From Acidobacteriota bacterium (GTDB taxonomy: Bacteria; Acidobacteriota; Terriglobia; Acidiferrales; UBA7541): DNA of 64,000 nucleotides. Location of the stretch: the NCBI GenBank assembly GCA_013289665.1, contig JABCZN010000016.1, forward strand, positions 1 to 64,000, given 5' to 3'. Below the pieces are notes generated by a model. It saw nothing but the letters and a program-made list of their open reading frames with translations, was not told where the DNA came from and did no database searches. Position 1 is the stretch's first letter, and each line of letters begins with the position of its first letter. Made by a program: the position numbers and the translations under genes. Shown here in pieces: positions 26,664-34,256 of this stretch.

Positions 26664-27899
26664 ATGAATCGTCTGACGCGCTACAGCATTCTAGCGGCTT
26701 CGGTGTTGATTGTCGGCTGGGTGGGAATCGGCCATGTGCTGGGCCGGACCACGAATGACAGCAACGCGTACAAGTCGCTGGTGGTGTATGGCGAGGTGCT
26801 GCAGCGCATTCAAAACGATTATGTGGACGAACCGAACATGCACCTGGTGACGGCGGGGTCGCTGCACGGGTTGCTCGAGTCGCTCGATTCAGAATCGAGC
26901 TATTTGACGCCGCGAGAGTACACGGAATACCAGCAGAAGCTGGCGAATCCGGGGACGGGCGAAACGGGATTGAACTTGAGCAAGAGATTTGGCTACATCA
27001 TTGTTACTTCGGTGATGCCGGAGAGTTCGGCGGAGAAGGCCGGGCTGCACAGCGGAGACATTCTAGAATCGGTGGCGGGATTTACGACACGGGAAATGTC
27101 GGTGGGGCAGGCGAAGAATTTGCTTGCGGGGCAACCGGGAACTGCCGCGAAGGTTGGCGTGATCCGGCGCGGAAAGACGGACCCGGAGGAAGTGGACGTG
27201 GTACGCACGAAGATGCCGGAGGCCAAGCTGCAAGTGCAGAAGGTGGACAACGACACGATTGCGATCCGGTTTTCGACGCTGAACCCGGGGCGGAAGGAAG
27301 AGTTGCGCGGGAAGCTGCAGGAAGCGGAAAAGCAGGGCGTGAGCAGGGTGATCCTGGACGTGCGGGACTGCGGGCGGGGACAGACGTCGGAAGCGATTGA
27401 AATCGCGCGGCTGTTTGTGTCTTCGGGAACGCTGACGAAATTGCACGGGCAGACCATTTCCGAACAGATTTTTAACGCGGAGCCTAGCAAGGTGATCTGG
27501 AAAGGCCCGGTTTCGGTGCTGATGGACGGAACGACGACGGGCGCGGCGGAAGTGCTGGCGGCAGCGATTGCGAACACCAAGCGCGGCGATCTGGTGGGAG
27601 ACCGGACGTTCGGGCTGGCTTCGGAGCAGAAACTGATTCCGCTGGACGACGGGGCGGCACTGATCCTGACGGTCGGGAATTTTTCAAACGCGGACGGGAA
27701 ATCGATTTTGGATGAAGGCGTGACGCCCACGGAAGTGGTGCGCGCGGCGGCTTCGAGCGAGACAGATGACGGTGAAGATGTGGCCGCGACCGGCGCGCAG
27801 AAAGAGCCTGCTCCGGGGCCGCGCCCGCTTTCGGCTGACGATCCTGTTTTGCAAAAGGCTCTGCAACTTTTGAAGAATCCCGCGAAGAAGGCCGCTTAA
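26664..27899 (+). CDS. S41 (C-terminal processing peptidase) family protein lacking the catalytic dyad
   Basis: A 411-residue protein with an N-terminal signal anchor (YSILAASVLIVGWVGIGHVLG), a Ctp-type N-domain (YVDEPNMHLVTAGSLHGLLE, LDSESSYLTPREY), a PDZ domain (residues ~105-180) and an S41 core (residues ~190-360). In Ctp proteases the core has GTASASE with nucleophilic Ser and TFGKGSVQ with Lys, 25 residues apart. Here those positions read TTTGAAE (Gly293) and TFGLASEQ (Leu318), still 25 apart. Both catalytic residues are therefore replaced, giving a probable periplasmic pseudoprotease or scaffold. It is followed directly by the YibQ-type gene, an arrangement shared with envC-ctpA-yibQ loci. 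Confidence 0.85.
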   Translation: MNRLTRYSILAASVLIVGWVGIGHVLGRTTNDSNAYKSLVVYGEVLQRIQNDYVDEPNMHLVTAGSLHGLLESLDSESSYLTPREYTEYQQKLANPGTGETGLNLSKRFGYIIVTSVMPESSAEKAGLHSGDILESVAGFTTREMSVGQAKNLLAGQPGTAAKVGVIRRGKTDPEEVDVVRTKMPEAKLQVQKVDNDTIAIRFSTLNPGRKEELRGKLQEAEKQGVSRVILDVRDCGRGQTSEAIEIARLFVSSGTLTKLHGQTISEQIFNAEPSKVIWKGPVSVLMDGTTTGAAEVLAAAIANTKRGDLVGDRTFGLASEQKLIPLDDGAALILTVGNFSNADGKSILDEGVTPTEVVRAAASSETDDGEDVAATGAQKEPAPGPRPLSADDPVLQKALQLLKNPAKKAA

Positions 27900-27905
27900 G
27901 GCATA

Positions 27906-28748
27906 GTGGCCCCTAGGAACTTCCGAACCATACACAAATTTCTGTTTTTCGTTCTGGTATGCGCAGCCGGCGCGGGTGTGTGGATGGCGGGCTGCGACAA
28001 GATTGCCTCGAAGTTCCGCTCCAGGACAAAAACCCAACCTGCGAAGCCGGCGCGTGTGGCCCGGCGCGCGCCCACTACAGCTGTTTCCGGGCCGAGACTG
28101 GCGATCATTCTGGATGATCTCGGGAACGACCGGCAGGCGGCGGACGCTGTCTTTGCTTTAGATTATCCGCTGACAATTTCGGTGCTGCCTTATCACGCGC
28201 ATTCGACGGAGATTGCAGAGGAGGCGCAGCGACGGGGGCTCGGAGTGATGCTGCATCTTCCGATGCGGGCGGTGGCCAATGAACGACCGGAGGCGCACCA
28301 ATTGGAGGCGGGGATGAGCGGCGAGGAAGTGGCGCGGGCGCTCGGTGGGATGCTCCTGAGCGTGCCGACGGCCAGTGGAGTGAATAATCATGAAGGTTCC
28401 CTAGCTACGTCGGATGCGAAATTGATGAGGGAATTGATGCCGCTGCTGAAGCAGCGAGATCTGTTTTTTGTGGACAGCCGGACGACGGCGGCTACGGTGG
28501 CGTTTGAAGAGGCGGAGCGGGCGGGAGTGCGGAGTGGATTCCGGAATGTTCCGTTTTTGGATGACGTCGAGGATGTGGGGGCGATACGGAAGCAGTTGGA
28601 ATTGGCGTTTCGCGGGGCCAAGGAGAAGGGGGCGGCGATTGCGATCGGGCATCCTCATGCGGAGACATTGCGGGCCTTGAAAGAGGAGTTGGCACGGGCG
28701 GAGGAAGAGGGGGTGCATTTGGTTTTTGTGTCGGAGTTGGTGAAGTAG
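27906..28748 (+). CDS. Divergent polysaccharide deacetylase (YibQ family)
   Basis: A 280-residue envelope protein. Residues ~10-30 form an N-terminal hydrophobic segment (FLFFVLVCAAGAGVWMAGC), possibly a lipoprotein signal with the Cys in WMAGCDK. The NodB-like fold shows RLAIILDDLGNDRQAADAV (metal Asp pair), MLHLPMRAVANE, ASGVNNHEGSLATSD and FFVDSRTTAATVA, and AIGHPHAETLRAL closes it. Starts at GTG 27906, six bases after the S41 gene. The pair is probably one operon concerned with peptidoglycan processing at the septum, by analogy with the proteobacterial locus. Confidence 0.8.
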   Translation: MAPRNFRTIHKFLFFVLVCAAGAGVWMAGCDKIASKFRSRTKTQPAKPARVARRAPTTAVSGPRLAIILDDLGNDRQAADAVFALDYPLTISVLPYHAHSTEIAEEAQRRGLGVMLHLPMRAVANERPEAHQLEAGMSGEEVARALGGMLLSVPTASGVNNHEGSLATSDAKLMRELMPLLKQRDLFFVDSRTTAATVAFEEAERAGVRSGFRNVPFLDDVEDVGAIRKQLELAFRGAKEKGAAIAIGHPHAETLRALKEELARAEEEGVHLVFVSELVK

Positions 28749-28807
28749 CGGAGGAGAGGGATCGGGGCGTGCTTGAACGAAGGGTTGGTCTGATGGTTTA
28801 GACCGGA

Positions 28808-29794
28808 TCAGCCGGAGCTTCCCTCGGAAAGCGGGAGTGAGGCGGCGGATTCCGTCGCTGTGTTCCTCTTTGGGAAGAGCCACATGACGACGAGGAATTG
28901 GAGGCCCATGGTCAGGAAGCAGAAGATGCTGCCTTCAGGGCCGACGGATCCGCCGGTGAGCCACTTGGGGCCGTGGAGAGTGGAACTCGAAAGATGGCCT
29001 TCCATAAACGTGCCGCTGTTCGGGACGGAGAAGAGATAGGTTTCGCCCCAGTCGAAGCTGGCGTGAAGGCCGACGGCGTACCAGAGACTGCCGGTGCGAT
29101 AAAGCGTGAATGCAAAAAAGATGCCGACAAGAGCGACACTGGCCGCGCCCACCGGACCCTCACCCTGATTGTGCAGGTGGACAGCGCCGAATCCCAAAGA
29201 AAGAACGAGAGCGGCGGGCCAAAAGCCGACACCGTCCGCCAAAGTAAATTGCGTGTATCCGCGAAATGCGAACTCCTCGAACAATCCCACGGCGGTGAAA
29301 AGCGCCAGGTGGAGCAAACCCCAGATCACCATGCCTCTAGGAGACAACGCCAGGCTTCCGAAGGAATATCCGCCGAAGGCGGCGATGAGCCCGATAAGCA
29401 GAGAAATTTCCGCGAGTCCCAGCAACATGCCGGACCAGAATTTCCTGCCAAAGGCTTCGGCAATGGGAAGTCCATACTCACCAGGAGGACGGCGCTCGAT
29501 TCTGGACATGATCAGCGCGGCACCGAACACAAGGCAGAAATTCAGCGTGTCTACTAACAAGAAATCTGATGGGATTTCCGGATTGAATGGAACCGGATGG
29601 AACCTCTCTAGGATGGAATTAACTGCGGAGCCCAGAACGAGGAGCAGAAGAAAGTAGATGAGCAAGCGCCAGCCTGTTCGAAGGCCCCGATCGTTGAACA
29701 GAACGGGATTGCGGCTGGGGGGAGTCGGCAGGATGGACGGAAGCGGCCCTGCACATTCCGGGGCGCTGGGATTTTGCGGGGCGAGATTTTCCAT
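28808..29794 (-). CDS. CPBP-family intramembrane metalloprotease (Abi/CaaX-type)
   Basis: A 328-residue polytopic protein with seven or eight helices. The three glutamyl-protease motifs are present in order: EEFAFRGYTQF (EExxxR), FGAVHLHN (FxxxH) and HASFDWGETYLF (HxxxN/D-type). N-terminal ~50 residues are cytosolic and proline-rich. Relatives cleave prenylated or membrane-bound substrates or act in bacteriocin immunity; no substrate can be inferred here. Single gene, divergent from the CGNR regulator. Confidence 0.85.
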   Translation of the reverse strand: MENLAPQNPSAPECAGPLPSILPTPPSRNPVLFNDRGLRTGWRLLIYFLLLLVLGSAVNSILERFHPVPFNPEIPSDFLLVDTLNFCLVFGAALIMSRIERRPPGEYGLPIAEAFGRKFWSGMLLGLAEISLLIGLIAAFGGYSFGSLALSPRGMVIWGLLHLALFTAVGLFEEFAFRGYTQFTLADGVGFWPAALVLSLGFGAVHLHNQGEGPVGAASVALVGIFFAFTLYRTGSLWYAVGLHASFDWGETYLFSVPNSGTFMEGHLSSSTLHGPKWLTGGSVGPEGSIFCFLTMGLQFLVVMWLFPKRNTATESAASLPLSEGSSG

Positions 29795-29987
29795 TCTGGT
29801 TCCTTAGGACAGATTCGACGGGTGAAGTTGCGCGAAAGACAGGTCCCGCACGAGCGGGCGTTAAGTCGACAACCTCCGTTCCTAGTTACGGGGATCCCCT
29901 CGGAAATGTTGCATTGTCCGCTCGAGGGAGAGTATAACCTGCGAGAGGCGGGAGACTGGTTAGAAATCTCCCGGGCGCGAGGCCCGA

Positions 29988-30581
29988 TTGAAAGCTGCCC
30001 GAACACCACCAAAACTGATTGCCGGCAGGTTGGCGCTGGATTTTGCCAACCTGGTTCCTGTGGCCCATGACCTTTCCTGGACGGAGTTTGTGGAGTTTCT
30101 CGTGGATTCGAGGGTGGTGAGCGGAGAGCGTGGGATGCGGCTGGAAACGCTGGAGGGGAGCGAGCCGGGGGCGGTGGATGCGGTACTGCTGAAGATTTTG
30201 CGGTTGCGGGAGTGCGTCAGGGCGGTGTTTTCGGCGGTGGAGGAGGGGCGGGAGTTTCCGAAGGCGTGGGTGGCGCCGATCAATGAGATTTTGCAGGTAA
30301 CCGAAGGGCACGACGAGGTGGTGGTCCGCGAGGGGCGGTGGCGACTGGAGTTCATTGGGAGGGAGAGCGGGCTCGAGTGGTTGCTGGCGGCGATTGCACG
30401 GTCAGCGGCGGAGTTGATTGTGGAGGGACAGAATGCGCCGGTGAAGCGGTGTTCGAATGCGGGGTGCCGGTTGTTTTTCTATGATAATTCGCGAACGAGG
30501 AGGAGGAGATGGTGTTCGATGGCGGTTTGCGGGAATCGGCATAAGGTGGCGGCGTTTTTGAAGAGGAAGGGAGGGAGATAG
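29988..30581 (+). CDS. CGNR zinc-finger protein with ABATE domain
   Basis: A 197-residue probable transcription regulator. It begins at TTG 29988. The N-terminal ABATE domain starts with AGRLALDFANLVPVAHD. The C-terminal CGNR zinc finger has the canonical spacing CSNAGCRLFFYDNSRTRRRR, then WCSMAVCGNRHKVAAFL, with four Cys and the CGNR motif. The family is thought to bind DNA and respond to a small ligand through the ABATE domain. It stands alone, divergent from the CPBP protease gene. Confidence 0.85.
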   Translation: MKAARTPPKLIAGRLALDFANLVPVAHDLSWTEFVEFLVDSRVVSGERGMRLETLEGSEPGAVDAVLLKILRLRECVRAVFSAVEEGREFPKAWVAPINEILQVTEGHDEVVVREGRWRLEFIGRESGLEWLLAAIARSAAELIVEGQNAPVKRCSNAGCRLFFYDNSRTRRRRWCSMAVCGNRHKVAAFLKRKGGR

Positions 30582-30640
30582 AGGAGTGCTTGGTGGAGGT
30601 GGGCATTCCGCGAGGAATACGTGATTGCAGTATTTGAAAT

Positions 30641-30677
30641 TGAGGTTCGTCGGGCATCCTCACCAGATGCCCTCAAA
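30641..30677. repeat. Dispersed repeat A, copy 4 (degenerate)
   Basis: TGAGGTTCGTCGGGCATCCT followed by CACCAGATGCCCTCA. Lies between the convergent CGNR and M48 genes. Confidence 0.5.
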
Positions 30678-30690
30678 CGGACCAGCCTTC

Positions 30691-32031
30691 TTACTTGGGT
30701 GGATGGGGGAAGTTGTGGGCAAATTGGAGGCGGTCGTTTAGCGGCGGATGGGAGTAGAGCCAGAAGACGATGAACTTTGGGGGGTTGGGGTCGTCGAGGT
30801 CTTCTTCGCCGAGGACCTGGAAGGAATGGGCGGCTACTTCGTTGGGATCGGGGAAGAGGCCTTGGATAAGTTGGAGGCCGTAGGCGTCGGCGGCGTGTTC
30901 CTGCATGCGGCTGAAGGCATTGCCGATGGGTTCGCCAGAGAAGCTCATGACGTTGAGGACGAGGAGCAGGGCGCCTAACGCCGCCCAGTCCGATTGCCCG
31001 CGAATTCCCCAAGCGCTGCCCCGACGCGCGAGCATCCAGTCGAGCGCGCGATAAGCGAGAAATAAAGCGAAGAACAGCAACGCGAGGAAATACGCGAAGC
31101 CCTTCGCGACGTGGCCGAGCACGTAGTGCCCCATTTCGTGGCCGACGATGAACAGGAGTTCCTCGGGCCTGGTTCGCCTGATGGAGGTGTCCCAAATGAC
31201 AATGCGCTTGGAGGCGCCAAGACCGGTGACGTAGGCGTTGATGGCGTTGGTCTTGGCGCTGGCTTCCATGAGAAACATGCGCTCTGGAGGAATGGGGATG
31301 CCGGCGCGGCGGGAGAGCAGGGCGATGGATTGGACAAGCTGCGGCTGGGTTTCCTGGAGCGGACGAAATTTGTTGAAGAGCGGGTCTACATACCACGGTG
31401 CGATGAGTCCAAGGAAGAGAGAGAGCGGGATGGCACCGAGCCAGGCGAAGAGCCACCAGCTTCGCGGCTTGGAGCGAATCAGCGCGAACAGAAGGGTGAC
31501 GACAAGGAGCGCGAGCGCGATTTCCAGGAGTTCGGCCTTGGCCCAATCCCAGAACCAGGAGCCCCAAGGCTGGATGGATTGCTGGTAGTAGAGAGAGAGG
31601 TGGTGCCAGTAAAGGTTGATCGGAAGATGCAACAGCCCGAGGGGGACGAACAGAGCGGGGACAAAGAGCACCGCCTGCAGGGAATGGCCACGGGTGCGGG
31701 ATTCTGCAAAGTCGCGGAGTTTGGCGATGAAGCCGGAGCGGAGAAGAAACAGGATGACCGCGAGGTTCCACAAGACGGAGAGAAAATAGAGGCGGTATCC
31801 GGCGCGCGAGTAGGCGATGGCTTTCTGGTATTTTTCGGGAGAGAGGTGGTAGGTGGTGGTGGAGTTTTGGGTGGGTGTAACGGAGGCGGGCTGGGCGATA
31901 TCTTGAGGAGTTGGAGGAGCGGTTTGGAGAGGAACCGCATGGCTGCTTGGAGCGGCAGATGAGAGAGAGATGACGAGGAGTGCGAGCCGGAGCAGGTCGA
32001 ACCTGAGGCCAGGCGCCGCTAAGAAGTGCAT
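30691..32031 (-). CDS. M48-family membrane zinc endopeptidase (Ste24/CaaX-like)
   Basis: A 446-residue protein. The start at ATG 32031 opens with a signal-like helix (RLALLVISLSSAAPS). Five or more helices follow. The zinc site is VGHEMGHYVLGHV (HExxH) with the third ligand in MQEHAADAYGLQL. The N-terminal region (YQKAIAYSRAGYRLYFLS) is typical of Ste24-type enzymes, which cleave prenylated or misfolded membrane proteins. Longer in-frame starts up to 32247 have no hydrophobic leader and are rejected. Confidence 0.88.
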   Translation of the reverse strand: MHFLAAPGLRFDLLRLALLVISLSSAAPSSHAVPLQTAPPTPQDIAQPASVTPTQNSTTTYHLSPEKYQKAIAYSRAGYRLYFLSVLWNLAVILFLLRSGFIAKLRDFAESRTRGHSLQAVLFVPALFVPLGLLHLPINLYWHHLSLYYQQSIQPWGSWFWDWAKAELLEIALALLVVTLLFALIRSKPRSWWLFAWLGAIPLSLFLGLIAPWYVDPLFNKFRPLQETQPQLVQSIALLSRRAGIPIPPERMFLMEASAKTNAINAYVTGLGASKRIVIWDTSIRRTRPEELLFIVGHEMGHYVLGHVAKGFAYFLALLFFALFLAYRALDWMLARRGSAWGIRGQSDWAALGALLLVLNVMSFSGEPIGNAFSRMQEHAADAYGLQLIQGLFPDPNEVAAHSFQVLGEEDLDDPNPPKFIVFWLYSHPPLNDRLQFAHNFPHPPK

Positions 32032-32179
32032 GGGAAGAGTATAAAGGCGGACAGGTACCTGAGGGCAAGGGCCGGGGTGATTTGCAGATAGGCGGCAGAG
32101 ACGGAGAGGGAAATTGTGCCCCGGGACGCGGGGGCGTATGCTGCCTGATGAGAGCCCAAAAGAGGCAGGAGGCGGAACA

Positions 32180-32824
32180 ATGAAGAACCGGAAAAGGGTG
32201 TGCGTCTCCGCAATATTGCTTGCGGCGTGCCTGGTGTGGATGCCCAATGCGCGGGCGCAGAGCGATCAGGAGCAGTCCGTGGCGGAAGCGGCCCGGAAAG
32301 CGCGCGAGCAGAAGAAGACGGCGGCAAAACCGGCCATGGTGATTACGAACGACACGTTGAAGCCAGCTACGCCCGCAACGGTGCAGCAAGCAACCGCGAC
32401 GACAGAGAGCGTTCCCGGGACGGACGCGACTGCGGGTGGCGGCACGACCTCGACCACGGACGCCGCTGCGCCCGGCGGCTCACCGGCAGCGAGCGGCGCC
32501 GCGACTGACGGGGCAAGTGCAACGCAACCGGCGAAGGGGCCGTCTGAAAGGGAAATCGCCGAGAAGAAGGCGAAGATCGAGCGATTGAAGCAAGAAGTGG
32601 CCGAGAAAGCAAAAGAGGTTGACCTCGCGCAGCGGCTGCTGGCGCTCGAGAATGAGAGCTATTATTCGCGGCCGGATTTTTCGAAGGACCCGGACGGAAA
32701 AGCGAAGCTGGACGCGATGCAAAGCGATCTGGCGCAAAACAAGGACCAACTTGCGCAGCTAAAGGCCAAGCTCAGGGAATTGGCGCCCGACGCGGGCGAG
32801 AAGCCGGCGGCTCCCCAGCAATAA
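32180..32824 (+). CDS. Exported coiled-coil protein of the TND family seen again at 44 kb
   Basis: A 214-residue protein starting at ATG 32180 behind AGGAGG. It has a cleavable signal (VCVSAILLAACLVWMPNARA), a short helix (QSVAEAARKAREQKKT), a VITNDTLKP motif, a Thr/Ala/Gly-rich linker and a C-terminal coiled coil (ERLKQEVAEKAKEVDLAQRL, then QSDLAQNKDQLAQLKAKLRE). Two proteins at 43948 and 44495 share the plan: signal, TND motif, linker, coiled coil. Probably periplasmic. I know the type only as Acidobacteria hypotheticals. Confidence 0.7.
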   Translation: MKNRKRVCVSAILLAACLVWMPNARAQSDQEQSVAEAARKAREQKKTAAKPAMVITNDTLKPATPATVQQATATTESVPGTDATAGGGTTSTTDAAAPGGSPAASGAATDGASATQPAKGPSEREIAEKKAKIERLKQEVAEKAKEVDLAQRLLALENESYYSRPDFSKDPDGKAKLDAMQSDLAQNKDQLAQLKAKLRELAPDAGEKPAAPQQ

Positions 32825-33298
32825 CAGCACAAACATCGGATAAGCGAAGGCGGCGGATTACTGCGGGCCCAAAAATGATCGGCAGACCGGTCTTGGAATT
32901 GCCGATGATCACCACATTTGAATTGGCGCCAGTGGCCAGTTTTCCGTGGCTTGCGTTGTTGATGGTTGTGTTTGGCAGGACTTCCTCCCTTGCGAGTTCT
33001 GTTTTGGAACTTGACTGTTCTTGCTTCCACTGTCTATGAGGAGGGGAATTTCTTTCGGGCGCACGGAGAACGGGAAAGTGTCACCAAGCCGCCAGAGACT
33101 GGGGCGGGGGTTGCGGAGCCGAACGTTTTTCCACAGATTTCTTTCCCGACCACAAGCGATCGGGGTGGTTTCCTGTTGACGCCCCACGTGCACAGAGGGA
33201 AGATTCCTGAGTCCGCTCGGTCCGTTCAGCGAATTTCTGGCCGCCAAGGGGAGTTCACTTGCAAAAGAGTGAGCTGGAGGCCGCTGAGGGAGTTCAGA
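32825..33298. other. 474-base region without a supported gene
   Basis: On the minus strand, roughly 32840-33010, about 55 open codons read in a protein-like way (KLATGANSNVVIIGNSKTGL) but without a start, ribosome site or recognisable family. This may be a decayed gene. Nothing else is visible. Confidence 0.35.
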
Positions 33299-33502
33299 AT
33301 GACCATGATGCCGGGCTCCACCGTTCAGTGTGTCAATCCACGATGTGAAGTAAAGGGGAATTGGATCAGGGCTGAAGCGAACGGCTCTGATCATTGCCCT
33401 GCGTGCGGGGAGGCGCTGCGCCACGTGCCGCCACCGCTGATGCCGAGAATGAGATTCCGCCCAAGACAAGCTGCGCCGCGTCCGTCCTTGCGTCCCCGCT
33501 AG
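33299..33502 (+). CDS. Small zinc-ribbon protein
   Basis: A 67-residue protein starting at ATG 33299 behind GAGGGAG. Two cysteine pairs, CVNPRC and CPAC separated by ~18 residues, make a zinc ribbon; the C-terminus is proline/arginine-rich and probably disordered. It ends ahead of a strong terminator hairpin at 33559. No function is suggested by its neighbours. Confidence 0.55.
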   Translation: MTMMPGSTVQCVNPRCEVKGNWIRAEANGSDHCPACGEALRHVPPPLMPRMRFRPRQAAPRPSLRPR

Positions 33503-33558
33503 CGGCGTGGGGCGAGGCAGGTAATTCCTCCTTGAGCGGGAGAAAGCCTCGAAAAAGC

Positions 33559-33595
33559 GAAGGGCCGGAAGCGCCAGCCTTCGGCCCTTTCGTTT
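33559..33595 (+). terminator. Rho-independent-type terminator after the zinc-ribbon gene
   Basis: GAAGGGCCGGAAG pairs with CTTCGGCCCTTTC around a short loop, with one bulge, and ends in TTTCGTTTG. Position after the stop codon at 33502 fits. Confidence 0.6.
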
Positions 33596-33742
33596 GATTC
33601 TGACGGGAACTTTCTCTACTCGGACGGCCTCTATTCCACAGGAACATCCGCAGAAATTTGGTTTGAGAGCTTCTTGCTGAGAGAGGCGGAGGTGTGCCGT
33701 GGCGGAAACACGGGAACGTAGAGAGTTGATGAGTGAAGCAAC

Positions 33743-33814
33743 GGCCCGTCCCGGAAGGCGGGCCCTACAAGATCGAACGATGACGGCAAGAGGCCAGCCA
33801 GGACTGGCTGGGCC
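33743..33814. repeat. Two hairpin repeats (type C) downstream of the nrdJ operon
   Basis: GGCCCG-TCCCGGAAGG-CGGGCC at 33743-33764 and GGCCAGCC-AGGACT-GGCTGGGCC near 33792-33814. The rest of 33503-33889 holds no supported gene. Confidence 0.5.
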
Positions 33815-33889
33815 ACAGGAGAAAGGCGCCCGCCGCGGACGGCGGCCGCTGGGAAAGCAAGCGTGGCCGGAATCGTGCCGGGACGGAGA

Positions 33890-34228
33890 TCAGGATTCGA
33901 CAAGCCCTTTTTCCAGGAGTTCTTCGTCGCTTAGCCAGAGGTCGGGGATGTTGGCGGAGCCGAGGCGCAGGATGTCTTCGAGGGCGCCGCGAACTTCGCG
34001 GAGGCGGAAGTCCACACCGACTTTTTCGAGCATGTCGATGAGGGCTTGCGCGCCTTCGGCGAGCATGGGTTTTGGCCGGACGCCGGTGCGGGCGATCTGG
34101 TGATAGGAGACGATGTAGAAGGCGTTGGTGCCTGCGCCATGACGAACGATGTGCAGGAAACCCCGGGCCTTCAGGGGTTCTCTGGCTTGTCGCACTGCGA
34201 CCGCGGCGCCGCTTGGGAGTGAGCTCAT
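33890..34228 (-). CDS. Hypothetical protein coupled to nrdJ
   Basis: A 112-residue soluble protein 28 bases downstream of nrdJ on the same strand, so almost certainly co-transcribed with it. Readable segments are KARGFLHIVRHGAGTNAFYI at the start and MLAEGAQALIDMLEKVGVDF and EVRGALEDILRLG in two later helices. I do not recognise the family. Its position suggests a role in ribonucleotide reductase function or regulation, but this is only an inference. Confidence 0.6.
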   Translation of the reverse strand: MSSLPSGAAVAVRQAREPLKARGFLHIVRHGAGTNAFYIVSYHQIARTGVRPKPMLAEGAQALIDMLEKVGVDFRLREVRGALEDILRLGSANIPDLWLSDEELLEKGLVES

Positions 34229-34256
34229 CGTGTGATCTCCTCGCCTGTGGCCCGCA

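Noticed and set aside
30479..32389. 636-codon minus-strand frame overlapping the M48 gene
   Set aside because: It is the out-of-frame shadow of the M48 protease gene, which has HExxH and membrane helices in its own frame.
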